Origin: Candidatus Thiosymbion ectosymbiont of Robbea hypermnestra
Lineage (GTDB): Bacteria; Pseudomonadota; Gammaproteobacteria; Chromatiales; Chromatiaceae
Direction: 5' to 3'
Assembly: GCA_020443945.1 (NCBI GenBank)
Contig: JAIZWN010000044.1
Span: 1-14,398 of the forward strand
Length of the DNA stretch: 14,398 bases
Made by a program: the position numbers and the translations under genes. The notes below the pieces were generated by a model that made no database searches, was not told the DNA's origin, and saw only the letters and a program-made list of their open reading frames with translations. Shown here one piece after another: positions 6,367 to 13,260 of this stretch (its first letter is position 1; each line of letters starts with the position of its first letter).

Positions 6367-7080
6367 ATTTTTCGCAACCAGGCTGAGCCGCAGCCAGAGC
6401 ACCAGGGCGATGAGCGCGAATGCGAACCATTGGATGGCGTAGCCGATGTGCATACCGTCCTTGGGCAGCTCCCGCGGCCAGATGCGAAGGAAACCACCGG
6501 CATCCTCGGGGTTTTGCAGAATGACTACCGGCTGCACCTGGATGCCGGTCGCCGCCCGGTAGAGTTCCAGGGTGAGATAGGGCCACCGTTCGCCCCAGTT
6601 TTTCGCCGCCGCCGGATCGCCATGCAGCACAAGGGCGGGGGATTGGGGAAGGTGGGCCTCTCCCGTTACGCTCAGCACTCCCGCGGGTATGGGCACCGCA
6701 ACCGGGCCGCCATCGGCGGCGGCGATCCAACCCCGGTTCACCAGAACCCGGCTGTCCGATCCCAGGATACGCAAGGGGGTGATGACGTGAAAGCCGATGC
6801 GGTTGCCTTGGCGACGATTTTCGATCAGGATTTGCCCGGCGGCCTCGAAGGTTCCCCGGGCTTGCAGTTTACGAAACCGCAATGCCTCGGGATCGGGAAT
6901 GGGACCGCCGAGTTCCAGTGGCGGCATCTCGGCCCGTTCTGCGAGGACCCGCGCCTGCTCCCGCTTCTGCTCGGCACGGTCGATTTGCCAGAAGCCGAGC
7001 GCGACGAACAAGGGAATCGGGAGCGCAAGCAACAGGGTCGGCACCCAACGAAAACGAAAATTCAACTCGACAAACCGCAT
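6352..7080 (-). CDS. SURF1 family cytochrome oxidase assembly protein
   Basis: SURF1 proteins are inner-membrane factors that help insert heme a/a3 into subunit I. The 242-aa product has the family's two terminal membrane helices (about 12-30 and 214-234) with a periplasmic domain between. Signatures are GFWQIDRAEQK (29-39), RFRKLQARGTF (68-78), VLVNRGWI (112-119) and the C-terminal HIGYAIQWFAFA (211-222). The start MRFVELNF at 7080 fits. The last six residues, KNGVRS, and the TGA stop are encoded by the palindromic element, so the natural C-terminus has been replaced or slightly altered; the second helix is nevertheless complete. It starts divergently from the DUF2909 gene. Confidence 0.93.
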   Translation of the reverse strand: MRFVELNFRFRWVPTLLLALPIPLFVALGFWQIDRAEQKREQARVLAERAEMPPLELGGPIPDPEALRFRKLQARGTFEAAGQILIENRRQGNRIGFHVITPLRILGSDSRVLVNRGWIAAADGGPVAVPIPAGVLSVTGEAHLPQSPALVLHGDPAAAKNWGERWPYLTLELYRAATGIQVQPVVILQNPEDAGGFLRIWPRELPKDGMHIGYAIQWFAFALIALVLWLRLSLVAKNGVRS

Positions 7081-7085
7081 CCGAG

Positions 7086-7094
7086 TGCTATATT
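7086..7094 (+). promoter_or_regulatory. Candidate extended -10 for the DUF2909 gene
   Basis: TGCTATATT fits an extended -10 (TGn plus TATAAT with one mismatch) in the 152-bp divergent region between SURF1 and the DUF2909 gene. The same region holds a perfect 8-bp inverted repeat, GCACCGGA at 7112-7119 with TCCGGTGC at 7128-7135, which would lie in the transcript leader. No convincing -35 box was seen. Confidence 0.25.
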
Positions 7095-7232
7095 CGAGGT
7101 GCAGGGTACCGGCACCGGAGCCCCGATTCCGGTGCAGAAGGTAAGAAGATAATCACTCACCACCCCCGGCACGCGGGACGGCTGAACGGTTATCGCGCAA
7201 AACCCTTTCCCCCAAACCGAAGAGGTATATCG

Positions 7233-7448
7233 ATGGAACTCATATACAAGATTCCGGTTCTTCTCGTCCTCGGGTTCATCGTCTTCTCGCTTGGTCAAGG
7301 TATGTATTATCTTGCCAAGGATGACGGCGATGTGGACAAGACCAGGGTGGTCAAGGCACTGACGGTGCGCATTGTGCTCTCGCTTACCCTCTTCCTGCTG
7401 CTCATCTTCGGCTACTTCATCGGGGTGCTCCAACCCACCGGGATGTAA
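7233..7448 (+). CDS. Twin transmembrane protein, DUF2909 family
   Basis: This is a 71-aa protein with two membrane helices (about 5-27 and 43-66) joined by a short charged loop (KDDGDVDKTRVVKAL). It matches the DUF2909 proteins that sit between coxC and SURF1 in many gamma- and betaproteobacterial cox clusters. Its molecular role is unknown; constant linkage suggests oxidase assembly. It is encoded on the strand opposite to all other cox genes, as in Pseudomonas to my recollection. ATG at 7233 is preceded by AGAGG. It converges on coxC, with a strong palindrome between them. Confidence 0.9.
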   Translation: MELIYKIPVLLVLGFIVFSLGQGMYYLAKDDGDVDKTRVVKALTVRIVLSLTLFLLLIFGYFIGVLQPTGM

Positions 7449-7578
7449 GCCGCGCCCTCCCCTGCCCCGAACCTGCCTCGTCAATCGGCCATCCCCGGCC
7501 GGCATCAGCCTTCAAATACCTCCATTTTCAGTCGTTCGACGGCGGCTGACAAAGGGAGGGCTACCTAACCTTCCAGCG

Positions 7579-7611
7579 GAGGGAAACGCCGATCCGATCG
7601 GCGTTTCCCTC
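7579..7611. terminator. Bidirectional hairpin between DUF2909 gene and coxC
   Basis: A 33-bp perfect palindrome, with 16-bp arms around a single central C, starts GAGGGAAACGCCGATC. It lies between convergent stops (7448 and 7640) and probably acts as a shared terminator, though neither side has a T-tract; only the T/A triplets inside the stem are present. The very strong stem could also simply block read-through or protect mRNA 3' ends. Confidence 0.6.
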
Positions 7612-7639
7612 GGGTTCGGAACGGTTCGATTCGAACCGG

Positions 7640-8515
7640 TCACATCCAGTAGACGAATACGAACAGCCCCAGCCAGACCACGTCGACGAAGTGCCAATAC
7701 CAGGCAACCGCCTCGAAGGCAAAGTGGTTATGGGGCGAAAAGTGGCCTTTGATGGCCCGGACGAGGATGGCCATAAGCATGACCGCGCCCATGGTGACGT
7801 GGAAGCCGTGGAAGCCGGTCAGCATATAGAAGGTCGAGCCGTACACGCCGGATTCCAACGTCAGATTCAGCTCATGATAGGCGTGACGATACTCGTAGAC
7901 CTGGAACACGACGAAGAGCAGGCCCAGGCCAATGGTCGCGGCCAAGCCCCACACCAGCTTTTTCTGGTCATCTTCCTTGAGTCCCCAATGGGCCCAGGTT
8001 ACGGTCGCCCCCGAGAGGAGCAGGATCAGGGTATTGAGGGCCGGAATGCCCCAGGCCCCCATGGCCTTGAAACGGCCTCCCAGCTCTTCCGGTCCCGCGG
8101 TCGGCCAATCCGCGACGAACTGATTATAGAGCAGCTGGCTCTCCGCGAGGTAACCCTCGCCACTGAGCCAGGGTAAGGCAATCATCCGGATGTAGTAGAG
8201 GGAGCCGAAGAAGCTCAGAAAGAAGAAGACCTCGGAGGCGATGAACCAGAACATGCCCTGGCGAAAGGAGCGGTCCACCTGTTCGTTGTATTGGTCCGAG
8301 AGGTTTTCCTTGATTACCTGGCCGAACCAGCCGTAGAACATGACCACCAGCAGGGAGAAGCCGGCGAGGATCATCCAGGCGCCGATGCCGACCTCGTTGA
8401 TCGTCAGGGCGGTTCCCGAAAGCATGAAGAACACCGCCAGCATGGCGACGATCGGCCAGGGGCTGGATTCCGGAATGTAATAGTCATTGGGACCATGATG
8501 GGCAGCGCTACTCAT
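7640..8515 (-). CDS. coxC: Cytochrome c oxidase subunit III
   Basis: Subunit III is the seven-helix membrane protein that binds the CoxA/CoxB core and supports sustained proton uptake through the D-channel. This 291-aa protein has seven hydrophobic segments and family signatures: SEVFFFLSFFGSLYY (about 93-107), GATVTWAHW (about 168-176), a YEYRHAY loop, GSTFYMLTGFHGFHVTMGA (about 223-241) and the C-terminal AVAWYWHFVDVVWLGLFVFVYWM. It is complete. An AGAAGG-rich stretch lies just before the ATG. It follows ctaG by 62 nt on the same strand and ends before the shared terminator. Confidence 0.97.
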   Translation of the reverse strand: MSSAAHHGPNDYYIPESSPWPIVAMLAVFFMLSGTALTINEVGIGAWMILAGFSLLVVMFYGWFGQVIKENLSDQYNEQVDRSFRQGMFWFIASEVFFFLSFFGSLYYIRMIALPWLSGEGYLAESQLLYNQFVADWPTAGPEELGGRFKAMGAWGIPALNTLILLLSGATVTWAHWGLKEDDQKKLVWGLAATIGLGLLFVVFQVYEYRHAYHELNLTLESGVYGSTFYMLTGFHGFHVTMGAVMLMAILVRAIKGHFSPHNHFAFEAVAWYWHFVDVVWLGLFVFVYWM

Positions 8516-8577
8516 CCTTCTCTCTTCCTCTTGTATGGGTTGCGATCTTCATCGCCCGGTGCATCGCCACGGGCAAA

Positions 8578-9138
8578 TCAGGATCGATCGGAAACCCGCA
8601 TTACGCTATAGGACAAGGTAAGCGAGTTGATGTCCGCGGGGAGGTCGGGGGATACGGAAAAGCGCAAGGGCATCTCGGCGATCTCATTACCCGCGAGGGT
8701 TTGTTGGTTGAAGCAGAAACACTCCAGTTTGGCGAAGAAGCCGGTGGCCTGCCAGGGGGCGACGCTCGGGATAGCCTGGCCGGTAATCTCCTGCCCCGAG
8801 CGGTTCTCGGCGATGAACTTCACGAGATAGCTCTCCCCCGGACGCACGCGCAACTTACGCTGCATGGGTTCGAGCCGCCAAGGCAGATCCGGGTGAATGG
8901 TGGTATCGAATTTCACCGTCACCCACCGGTCCGTGACCGCGGTGGCGGCGGCCAGCGGTGCGTTCGTCCCGATCATGGCCCGCTGTTCCACCGATTGCAC
9001 GCCGGTCACCTGACAGAGCAGGTTGTACAGGGGAACCATGGCAAAGCCGAAAGCGAACATGCCGATGGCCAGTCCCATCAGCAGAAAGAGTGTGCGCCGC
9101 TTGCGCCTTTCGACCGTATCGGACACGGGGTTGTTCAT
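8578..9138 (-). CDS. ctaG: Cytochrome c oxidase assembly protein CtaG/Cox11
   Basis: CtaG delivers copper to the CuB site of subunit I. The 186-aa protein has one N-terminal membrane helix (about 15-36) and a periplasmic immunoglobulin-like domain. Conserved features are VPLYNLLCQVTG with Cys42, TTIHPDLPWRLEP (79-91) and the copper-binding ECFCFNQQTL with Cys140 and Cys142. Length and order are normal for the family. The ATG overlaps the stop of the upstream small membrane gene (ATGA), so the two are translationally coupled. Confidence 0.96.
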   Translation of the reverse strand: MNNPVSDTVERRKRRTLFLLMGLAIGMFAFGFAMVPLYNLLCQVTGVQSVEQRAMIGTNAPLAAATAVTDRWVTVKFDTTIHPDLPWRLEPMQRKLRVRPGESYLVKFIAENRSGQEITGQAIPSVAPWQATGFFAKLECFCFNQQTLAGNEIAEMPLRFSVSPDLPADINSLTLSYSVMRVSDRS

Positions 9139-9278
9139 TGGACGCCGTTGATGGCCATCTCGAGCAATCCCCGCCAGAAGGGGATGGAGCTCAGCAGCAT
9201 GAGTAGGGCAACGCCCGCCAGGATCCAGGCCAGACGCAGGTTTTTGTGGCGTCGCTCGGGGGCGTTATCGGCGCTCAT
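9135..9278 (-). CDS. Small cytochrome oxidase assembly/membrane peptide
   Basis: A 47-aa single-span peptide lies in the gap between coxA and ctaG. It begins MSADNAPERRHKNLRL, continues with a hydrophobic span WILAGVALLMLLSSIPFW (about 17-34) and ends NGVQ. Position, size and a charged N-terminus before one helix match the short 'cytochrome oxidase small assembly protein' genes seen at this spot in other clusters. Its TGA overlaps the ctaG ATG. Two consecutive ATGs are present (9281 and 9278); the second is preferred because GGAG is 5 nt upstream of it but only 2 nt from the first. Confidence 0.8.
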   Translation of the reverse strand: MSADNAPERRHKNLRLAWILAGVALLMLLSSIPFWRGLLEMAINGVQ

Positions 9279-9328
9279 CATCTCTCCATTTCATTCCCGG
9301 ATCAGCGATTTCAATCCGCAGATGAAGT

Positions 9329-9361
9329 AAAAAAGGCGGTGGGCGATATTCGCCCACCGCC
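9329..9361 (-). terminator. Rho-independent terminator after coxA
   Basis: On the minus strand a perfect 12-bp GC-rich stem (GGCGGTGGGCGA with its complement, 9335-9346 and 9350-9361) with a 3-nt loop is followed immediately by six T residues (9334-9329). It lies 6 nt past the coxA stop and before the small assembly gene, so it splits the cox cluster into structural (coxB-coxA) and assembly (ctaG-coxC) sections. Confidence 0.88.
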
Positions 9362-9367
9362 CGTCAC

Positions 9368-10978
9368 TCAGGAGGCGGCCAGCTTGGGAGGCGTGGTCCA
9401 GCTATGGAACGGAGGCGGCGAGGACAGCTCCCATTCCAGCCCCTTGGCGCCCTCCCACACCTTGTTTTCCGCCTGCTTCCCGCCGCGGACGGTCTTGATG
9501 ATGATGTAGAGGAACAGCAGGTGGCTCAGGCCGAAGACCATGGCGCCGATGCTGGAGAGGACGTTGAACTCAGTGAACATCACATGATAGTCGACGATGC
9601 GTCGCGGCATCCCGGCCAGGCCGATGAAGTGCTGCGGGAAGAAGGTGACGTTGAAGCTGATGACATTGACCCAGAAGAAGATCTTGGCCAGCTTCTCGTC
9701 GTACATGTGTCCGGTCCACTTGGGCAGCCAGTAAAAAACCCCCGCGAATAATCCGAAGATCGCGCCGGGCATCAACACATAGTGGAAATGGGCCACGACG
9801 AACATGGAATCATGATATTGCATGTCCGCCGGCACCACCGCCAGCATGATGCCGGTCAGGCCGCCGAAGGAGAACATGAGCAGGATGCCGACCGCGAACA
9901 GCATGGGGGTCTCGAAGGTCATGGCCCCCCGCCACATGGTCGCCATGTAATTGAAGATCATCAGCCCCACCGGGATGGAGATGATGATGGTGCCGATCAT
10001 GAAGTAGCTCACCGCGCCCAGGGACATGCCGATGGTGTACTGGTGATGGGCCCAGACCACCATGCCGATGATCATGATCGCGATCATGGCGCCCACCAGG
10101 GAGCTGTATCCGAACAGGGGCTTGCGGGAGAAGGTCGGCACCACGGAGGCCAGCACGCCCAGGGAGGGCAGGATCAGGATGTAGACCTCGGGATGACCGA
10201 AGAACCAGAACAGATGCTGGAACAGCACCGGGTCGCCGCCGCCGGCGGCGTTGAAGAAGCTGGTGCCGAAGTGACGGTCGAAGAGCAGCATGGTCACCCC
10301 GCCGGCCAGGACCGGAATCACCAGAATCAGCAGGAAGGCGGTCACCAGCCAGGTCCAGACGAAGATCGGCATCTGGGTCAGCTTCATGTCCGGGGCGCGC
10401 ATGTTGAAGATGGTGACGATGATGTTGATGGACGCCAGCACCGAGGAGATGCCCAGCATATGGAGGGCGAAGATCAGGAAGTCCATGGACATGCCGACCT
10501 GGACCGACAGCGGCGGATAGATGGTCCAGCCGGTATTGATCTGGGTGCCGCCGCCGGGGAAGAAGGGCACGATGAAGGAGAGGATGAGCATGGTCGCCGC
10601 CGCCGGCAGGATCCAGAAGCTCAGGTTGTTGAGCCTGGGCAGGGCCATGTCCGGCGCCCCGATCATGAGCGGGATCATCCAGTTGGCGAGCCCCGCCGCC
10701 GCCGGCATGACAGCGCCGAAGATCATAATCAAGGCGTGGTTGGTCACCAGGTTGTTATAGAGATCCGGGTCCAACAACTGGAGCCCCGGCAGAAACAGCT
10801 CCAGCCGAATCGCCATGGCGCTGACGCCGCCCGCGAACAGCATGGTCAGGGCGAAGATCAGGTACATGGACCCGATATCCTTGTGGTTGGTCGAGAACAA
10901 CCAACGCTTGAGACCCTTGGGCGGGCCGTGGTGCTCGTGATCGTGGTCGTGCGCGAGGTCGATAGTTGCGGTGCTCAT
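9368..10978 (-). CDS. coxA: Cytochrome c oxidase subunit I, A-type, lacking K-channel residues
   Basis: CoxA is the catalytic subunit that reduces O2 and pumps protons. The 536-aa protein has twelve membrane helices. Heme a ligands are His81 and His399, heme a3 is bound by His397, and CuB by His262, His311 and His312, with cross-linked Tyr266. The D-channel is intact: Asn99, Asp110 and Asn118 ([12 protein letters not shown]), leading to Glu264 in HPEVY. The K-channel is not: by alignment with Pseudomonas-, Paracoccus- and bovine-type sequences, the canonical Lys in PTGxK is Met340 (IPVGLMIF), the Thr is Val337 and the Ser of GxxS is Ala277. The N-terminus carries an His/Asp run (HDHDHEHHG, 10-18). 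AGGGGAAG precedes the ATG. The gene is intact, so the changes are not decay. Confidence 0.97.
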   Translation of the reverse strand: MSTATIDLAHDHDHEHHGPPKGLKRWLFSTNHKDIGSMYLIFALTMLFAGGVSAMAIRLELFLPGLQLLDPDLYNNLVTNHALIMIFGAVMPAAAGLANWMIPLMIGAPDMALPRLNNLSFWILPAAATMLILSFIVPFFPGGGTQINTGWTIYPPLSVQVGMSMDFLIFALHMLGISSVLASINIIVTIFNMRAPDMKLTQMPIFVWTWLVTAFLLILVIPVLAGGVTMLLFDRHFGTSFFNAAGGGDPVLFQHLFWFFGHPEVYILILPSLGVLASVVPTFSRKPLFGYSSLVGAMIAIMIIGMVVWAHHQYTIGMSLGAVSYFMIGTIIISIPVGLMIFNYMATMWRGAMTFETPMLFAVGILLMFSFGGLTGIMLAVVPADMQYHDSMFVVAHFHYVLMPGAIFGLFAGVFYWLPKWTGHMYDEKLAKIFFWVNVISFNVTFFPQHFIGLAGMPRRIVDYHVMFTEFNVLSSIGAMVFGLSHLLFLYIIIKTVRGGKQAENKVWEGAKGLEWELSSPPPFHSWTTPPKLAAS

Positions 10979-11040
10979 GGCAATCTTCCCCTAATTCAAA
11001 GACTTGGTTTACTCGTGAGTCGGAAACTCGTACTTTTTGA

Positions 11041-11067
11041 GGGCACCTTGAAAAATTCAAGGCGCCC
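11041..11067 (-). promoter_or_regulatory. Hairpin in the coxB-coxA intergenic leader
   Basis: GGGCACCTTGAA (11041-11052) pairs with TTCAAGGCGCCC (11056-11067). The single imperfect pair becomes G-U in the minus-strand RNA, so all 12 pairs can form, with a 3-nt loop. No T-tract follows, which argues against a terminator. The 141-nt gap is long for this operon; the hairpin may be a processing or mRNA-stability element ahead of coxA. Confidence 0.5.
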
Positions 11068-11119
11068 TGAACGAATCGATGGAGGACGGAACTTCAGCGC
11101 CGGCCCCCCTACCTGACGG

Positions 11120-12292
11120 TCACCGGGCAGCCTTTATATCGCGCGGCTGCACCAGATCACCCGTATTATTTTTCCAGGCATTACGCTCATAGGTAATGAT
11201 GGAGGCGAGCTCGAGATCGGTCAGCGTATTCCAGGGCGTCATGGCCGTCCCGGGCTTGCCGTTCAGGACGATATCCAGATGGGCCTGGAGGGGACCCATG
11301 ACGATGGCGCTACCCGTAAGCGCCGGGAAGGCGGGTGGCAAACCTTCCCCATTTATCTGATGGCAGGAGGCGCACCTGGTGTTGTAATTGCCCCGCCCCT
11401 TCTCCATCAGCTCCTCACGGGTCCAGTCCTTATCCAGGGACGCCTCGGCGGCCGCGACCAACATCGTCTGCTTCTGCTCCTCCATCCAGGATTTGAACCT
11501 CTCCTGCGAGACCACCTCCACCTCGATAGGCATGCGCGAGTGCCAGGTGCCGCAGAGCTCGGCGCACTGCCCGGAGAAGCGGCCCTCCCGGGTGAGATCG
11601 ACCCAGGTCTCGGTCACATAGCCGGGAATGGCATCCTTCTTCACCGCCAGCTCCGGAACCCAGAAGGCATGGAGCACATCCGCGGAGGTATGGAGAAAAC
11701 GCACCTTCTTGCCCACCGGCAGCACCAGGGGATTATCCACCGCGCGCAGGTACCCCGCGGTCTCCTCGCCGGCCTGATCCTCCGGGAGATAGCGGCTCTC
11801 GACCCGCACCGCCTTCGGTTTACCGTCGATCTCGACACTATGATCCAGGTACTCGTACTCCCACCACCACTGATGGCCGATGACCTTCACATCCATCAGG
11901 TCCACATTCTTCGGCACCTCCCAGACCTTCTCCAGGGTCTTCTGGGCGGAGTCGGCGATGGTCAGATCGATCCCCAACACCAACACGGGCACGATGACCC
12001 AGGACCACTGACCGAACCAGGTCTCATGAAAGTGCTGGTCGGCCTGGTAGCCGCGGCTCTTACGGTGGAAATACAGGGAATAACCGACGACGACGAGAAT
12101 GATCACCAGGAGCACCGTGGCGATCGCCGAGGTGAGCATATGAATATCGTAGATCTCCTGCGCCACGCCGGCGGCGGGCTCGGGAAAATTCAGGGCCATC
12201 TCGGCGCGCGCGCCGCCGGCCCAACCAGCCAGGAGTGAAAATACGGATAGGGCGCCGAGGCGCTTGCTGATTGCTGCCATAGTTTCTCTCAT
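11120..12292 (-). CDS. coxB: Cytochrome c oxidase subunit II with fused cytochrome c domain (caa3-type)
   Basis: CoxB takes electrons from cytochrome c and passes them via CuA to CoxA. The 390-aa form has a signal peptide (1-30, ending GARA), two membrane helices (about 52-75 and 96-114) and the CuA domain, with His208, Cys243, Glu245, Cys247, His251 and Met254 (CAELCGTWHSRM). A class I cytochrome c follows, with Cys307, Cys310, His311 (CASCH) and probable ligand Met351 (GTAMTPW). In the second helix the K-channel entry glutamate of the usual LEIxWT is Gln95 (FGQWSWVIVP). The ATG at 12292 overlaps the DUF2244 stop (ATGA); a second ATG at 12280 with GAGAG upstream is an alternative start. Confidence 0.96.
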   Translation of the reverse strand: MRETMAAISKRLGALSVFSLLAGWAGGARAEMALNFPEPAAGVAQEIYDIHMLTSAIATVLLVIILVVVGYSLYFHRKSRGYQADQHFHETWFGQWSWVIVPVLVLGIDLTIADSAQKTLEKVWEVPKNVDLMDVKVIGHQWWWEYEYLDHSVEIDGKPKAVRVESRYLPEDQAGEETAGYLRAVDNPLVLPVGKKVRFLHTSADVLHAFWVPELAVKKDAIPGYVTETWVDLTREGRFSGQCAELCGTWHSRMPIEVEVVSQERFKSWMEEQKQTMLVAAAEASLDKDWTREELMEKGRGNYNTRCASCHQINGEGLPPAFPALTGSAIVMGPLQAHLDIVLNGKPGTAMTPWNTLTDLELASIITYERNAWKNNTGDLVQPRDIKAAR

Positions 12293-12927
12293 TTATCTGG
12301 ATATGCGCCTCTGGCGCAACCTGCCGCCCTCGTCCCATCGGGATCGAGAGAGACGCCCGACACAGAATCGGAACCGGCCACACGCCCCATGGCCGCCCCC
12401 GTCCGGGCCCGCGCCACCCCCGCCGAAACCTCAGCCGGAGCAATGCGCGGACGATCAAAACCCACCTGGTCACTCAAGGCGACGGCCAACTCCTCGCGTT
12501 CCGCCTCGACCAACTTCGCGCCGACCTCGACCCCCTTGCCGTGACAGCACAAGAGAAGACGACTCGGATACCAGCCCCGGGGATCGCGCCGCAGCTCGAC
12601 CCGCGTCCAGTTGGCCGGCAGACCAGCCACCTCCTCCAGCCGCCGCCGACCGCGCAAGACCCGCAACACCGGACCCTCGATCTCGATCACCTCCCGCGTG
12701 TGACCGGCAAGCGCGTTCAGGTAAAAACCCACCGCCAACACCACCAGCTCGAGCCCCGCGAACGGCAACACCACCCACGCCCCCAGGGCCGCGAAATAGG
12801 CGCCGACCGCGACCAGGCAACCGCTGAAAAACAGCAGCAGGAGCTTCGTCACCCGCCAGCTGAGCGCACAATTGGGACGGACGCTGAACCGGTACCCGTC
12901 GGAACCCTGCTCTTGGAACACCGGCAT
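12289..12927 (-). CDS. DUF2244 family membrane protein
   Basis: The 212-aa product has two adjacent membrane helices (about 28-47 and 50-69). A cytoplasmic domain follows with HTREVIEIEG, WTRVELRRDPRGWYPSRLLLCCHGKGVEVG and EREELAVALSD, the last resembling the conserved DUF2244 ending. Such genes are often found directly upstream of coxB; function is unknown. A low-complexity tail (about 155-212) extends past the usual family length. The ATG at 12927 (MPVFQEQ) has GAGGA upstream; the open frame continues to about 13011 but without a good start. The stop overlaps the coxB start by 4 nt, so this is the first gene of the oxidase operon. Confidence 0.85.
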   Translation of the reverse strand: MPVFQEQGSDGYRFSVRPNCALSWRVTKLLLLFFSGCLVAVGAYFAALGAWVVLPFAGLELVVLAVGFYLNALAGHTREVIEIEGPVLRVLRGRRRLEEVAGLPANWTRVELRRDPRGWYPSRLLLCCHGKGVEVGAKLVEAEREELAVALSDQVGFDRPRIAPAEVSAGVARARTGAAMGRVAGSDSVSGVSLDPDGTRAAGCARGAYPDK

Positions 12928-13073
12928 TCGAGCATCCTCTTCGAGCCCATCACAATGGCCGCGAACGCTGACGCAACTCTCCCGGTCATCCGTTTTATAT
13001 CCCATTCTCAAAAGGGCCGGACCGACCCCTGAGAGAAATTACGACTTTCACCACCGGATCGGAAGCGCAAATG

Positions 13074-13087
13074 ATGATCTAAGTCAA
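13074..13087 (-). promoter_or_regulatory. FNR/ANR-type binding site
   Basis: Read on the minus strand the site is TTGACTTAGATCAT, against the ANR/DNR consensus TTGAC-N4-ATCAA; nine of ten fixed positions agree. It is about 147 nt upstream of the DUF2244 start, in the only sizeable gap before the oxidase operon. It would make the oxidase responsive to oxygen through an FNR/ANR/CRP-family regulator. One short site by eye could be chance. Confidence 0.4.
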
Positions 13088-13161
13088 GAGGAAATGCAAC
13101 ATTATCAGAACATGCCAATTTTCTAATGGAACAAGCCTCGGCCCTCCCCGCGACAAAACGA

Positions 13162-13186
13162 GAGGGTCGCAGAAAGCGACACCCTC
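13162..13186 (-). terminator. Possible terminator of the glycosyltransferase gene
   Basis: GAGGGTCGC (13162-13170) pairs with GCGACACCCTC (13176-13186) with a 2-nt bulge and a 5-nt loop. On the minus strand the stem is followed by TCGTTTTG, a weak T-tract. It lies 75 nt after the glycosyltransferase stop. Confidence 0.4.
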
Positions 13187-13260
13187 ACAAAACAGGGGCG
13201 GACGGGAAATCGCCGGCACGGCGAGAGCAGGCCAGTACAGCTGCGTACAAATCCCGAAAA

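Larger units (their letters stand above)
12928..13260. other. Non-coding leader upstream of the oxidase operon
   Basis: No convincing gene is seen in these 333 bases. The stretch holds the FNR/ANR-like box at 13074-13087, a TATAAA on the minus strand at 12999-12994 without a good -35, and a hairpin at 13162-13186 that may end the glycosyltransferase transcript. It is more AT-rich than the flanking genes around 13020-13130, as expected of a promoter. Confidence 0.6.

Noticed and set aside
9782..11116. Long plus-strand frame (444 codons) opposite coxA
   Set aside because: It is antisense to a fully conserved coxA, and its His/Asp/Gly-rich translation is what antisense of membrane helices gives. 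No domain or ribosome site is seen.
11279..12238. 319-codon plus-strand frame opposite coxB
   Set aside because: Shadow of coxB, whose CuA and heme c motifs are intact on the minus strand.
12872..13126. 84-codon plus-strand frame in the oxidase leader
   Set aside because: It overlaps the N-terminus of the DUF2244 gene and the putative promoter, and has no domain and no good ribosome site.
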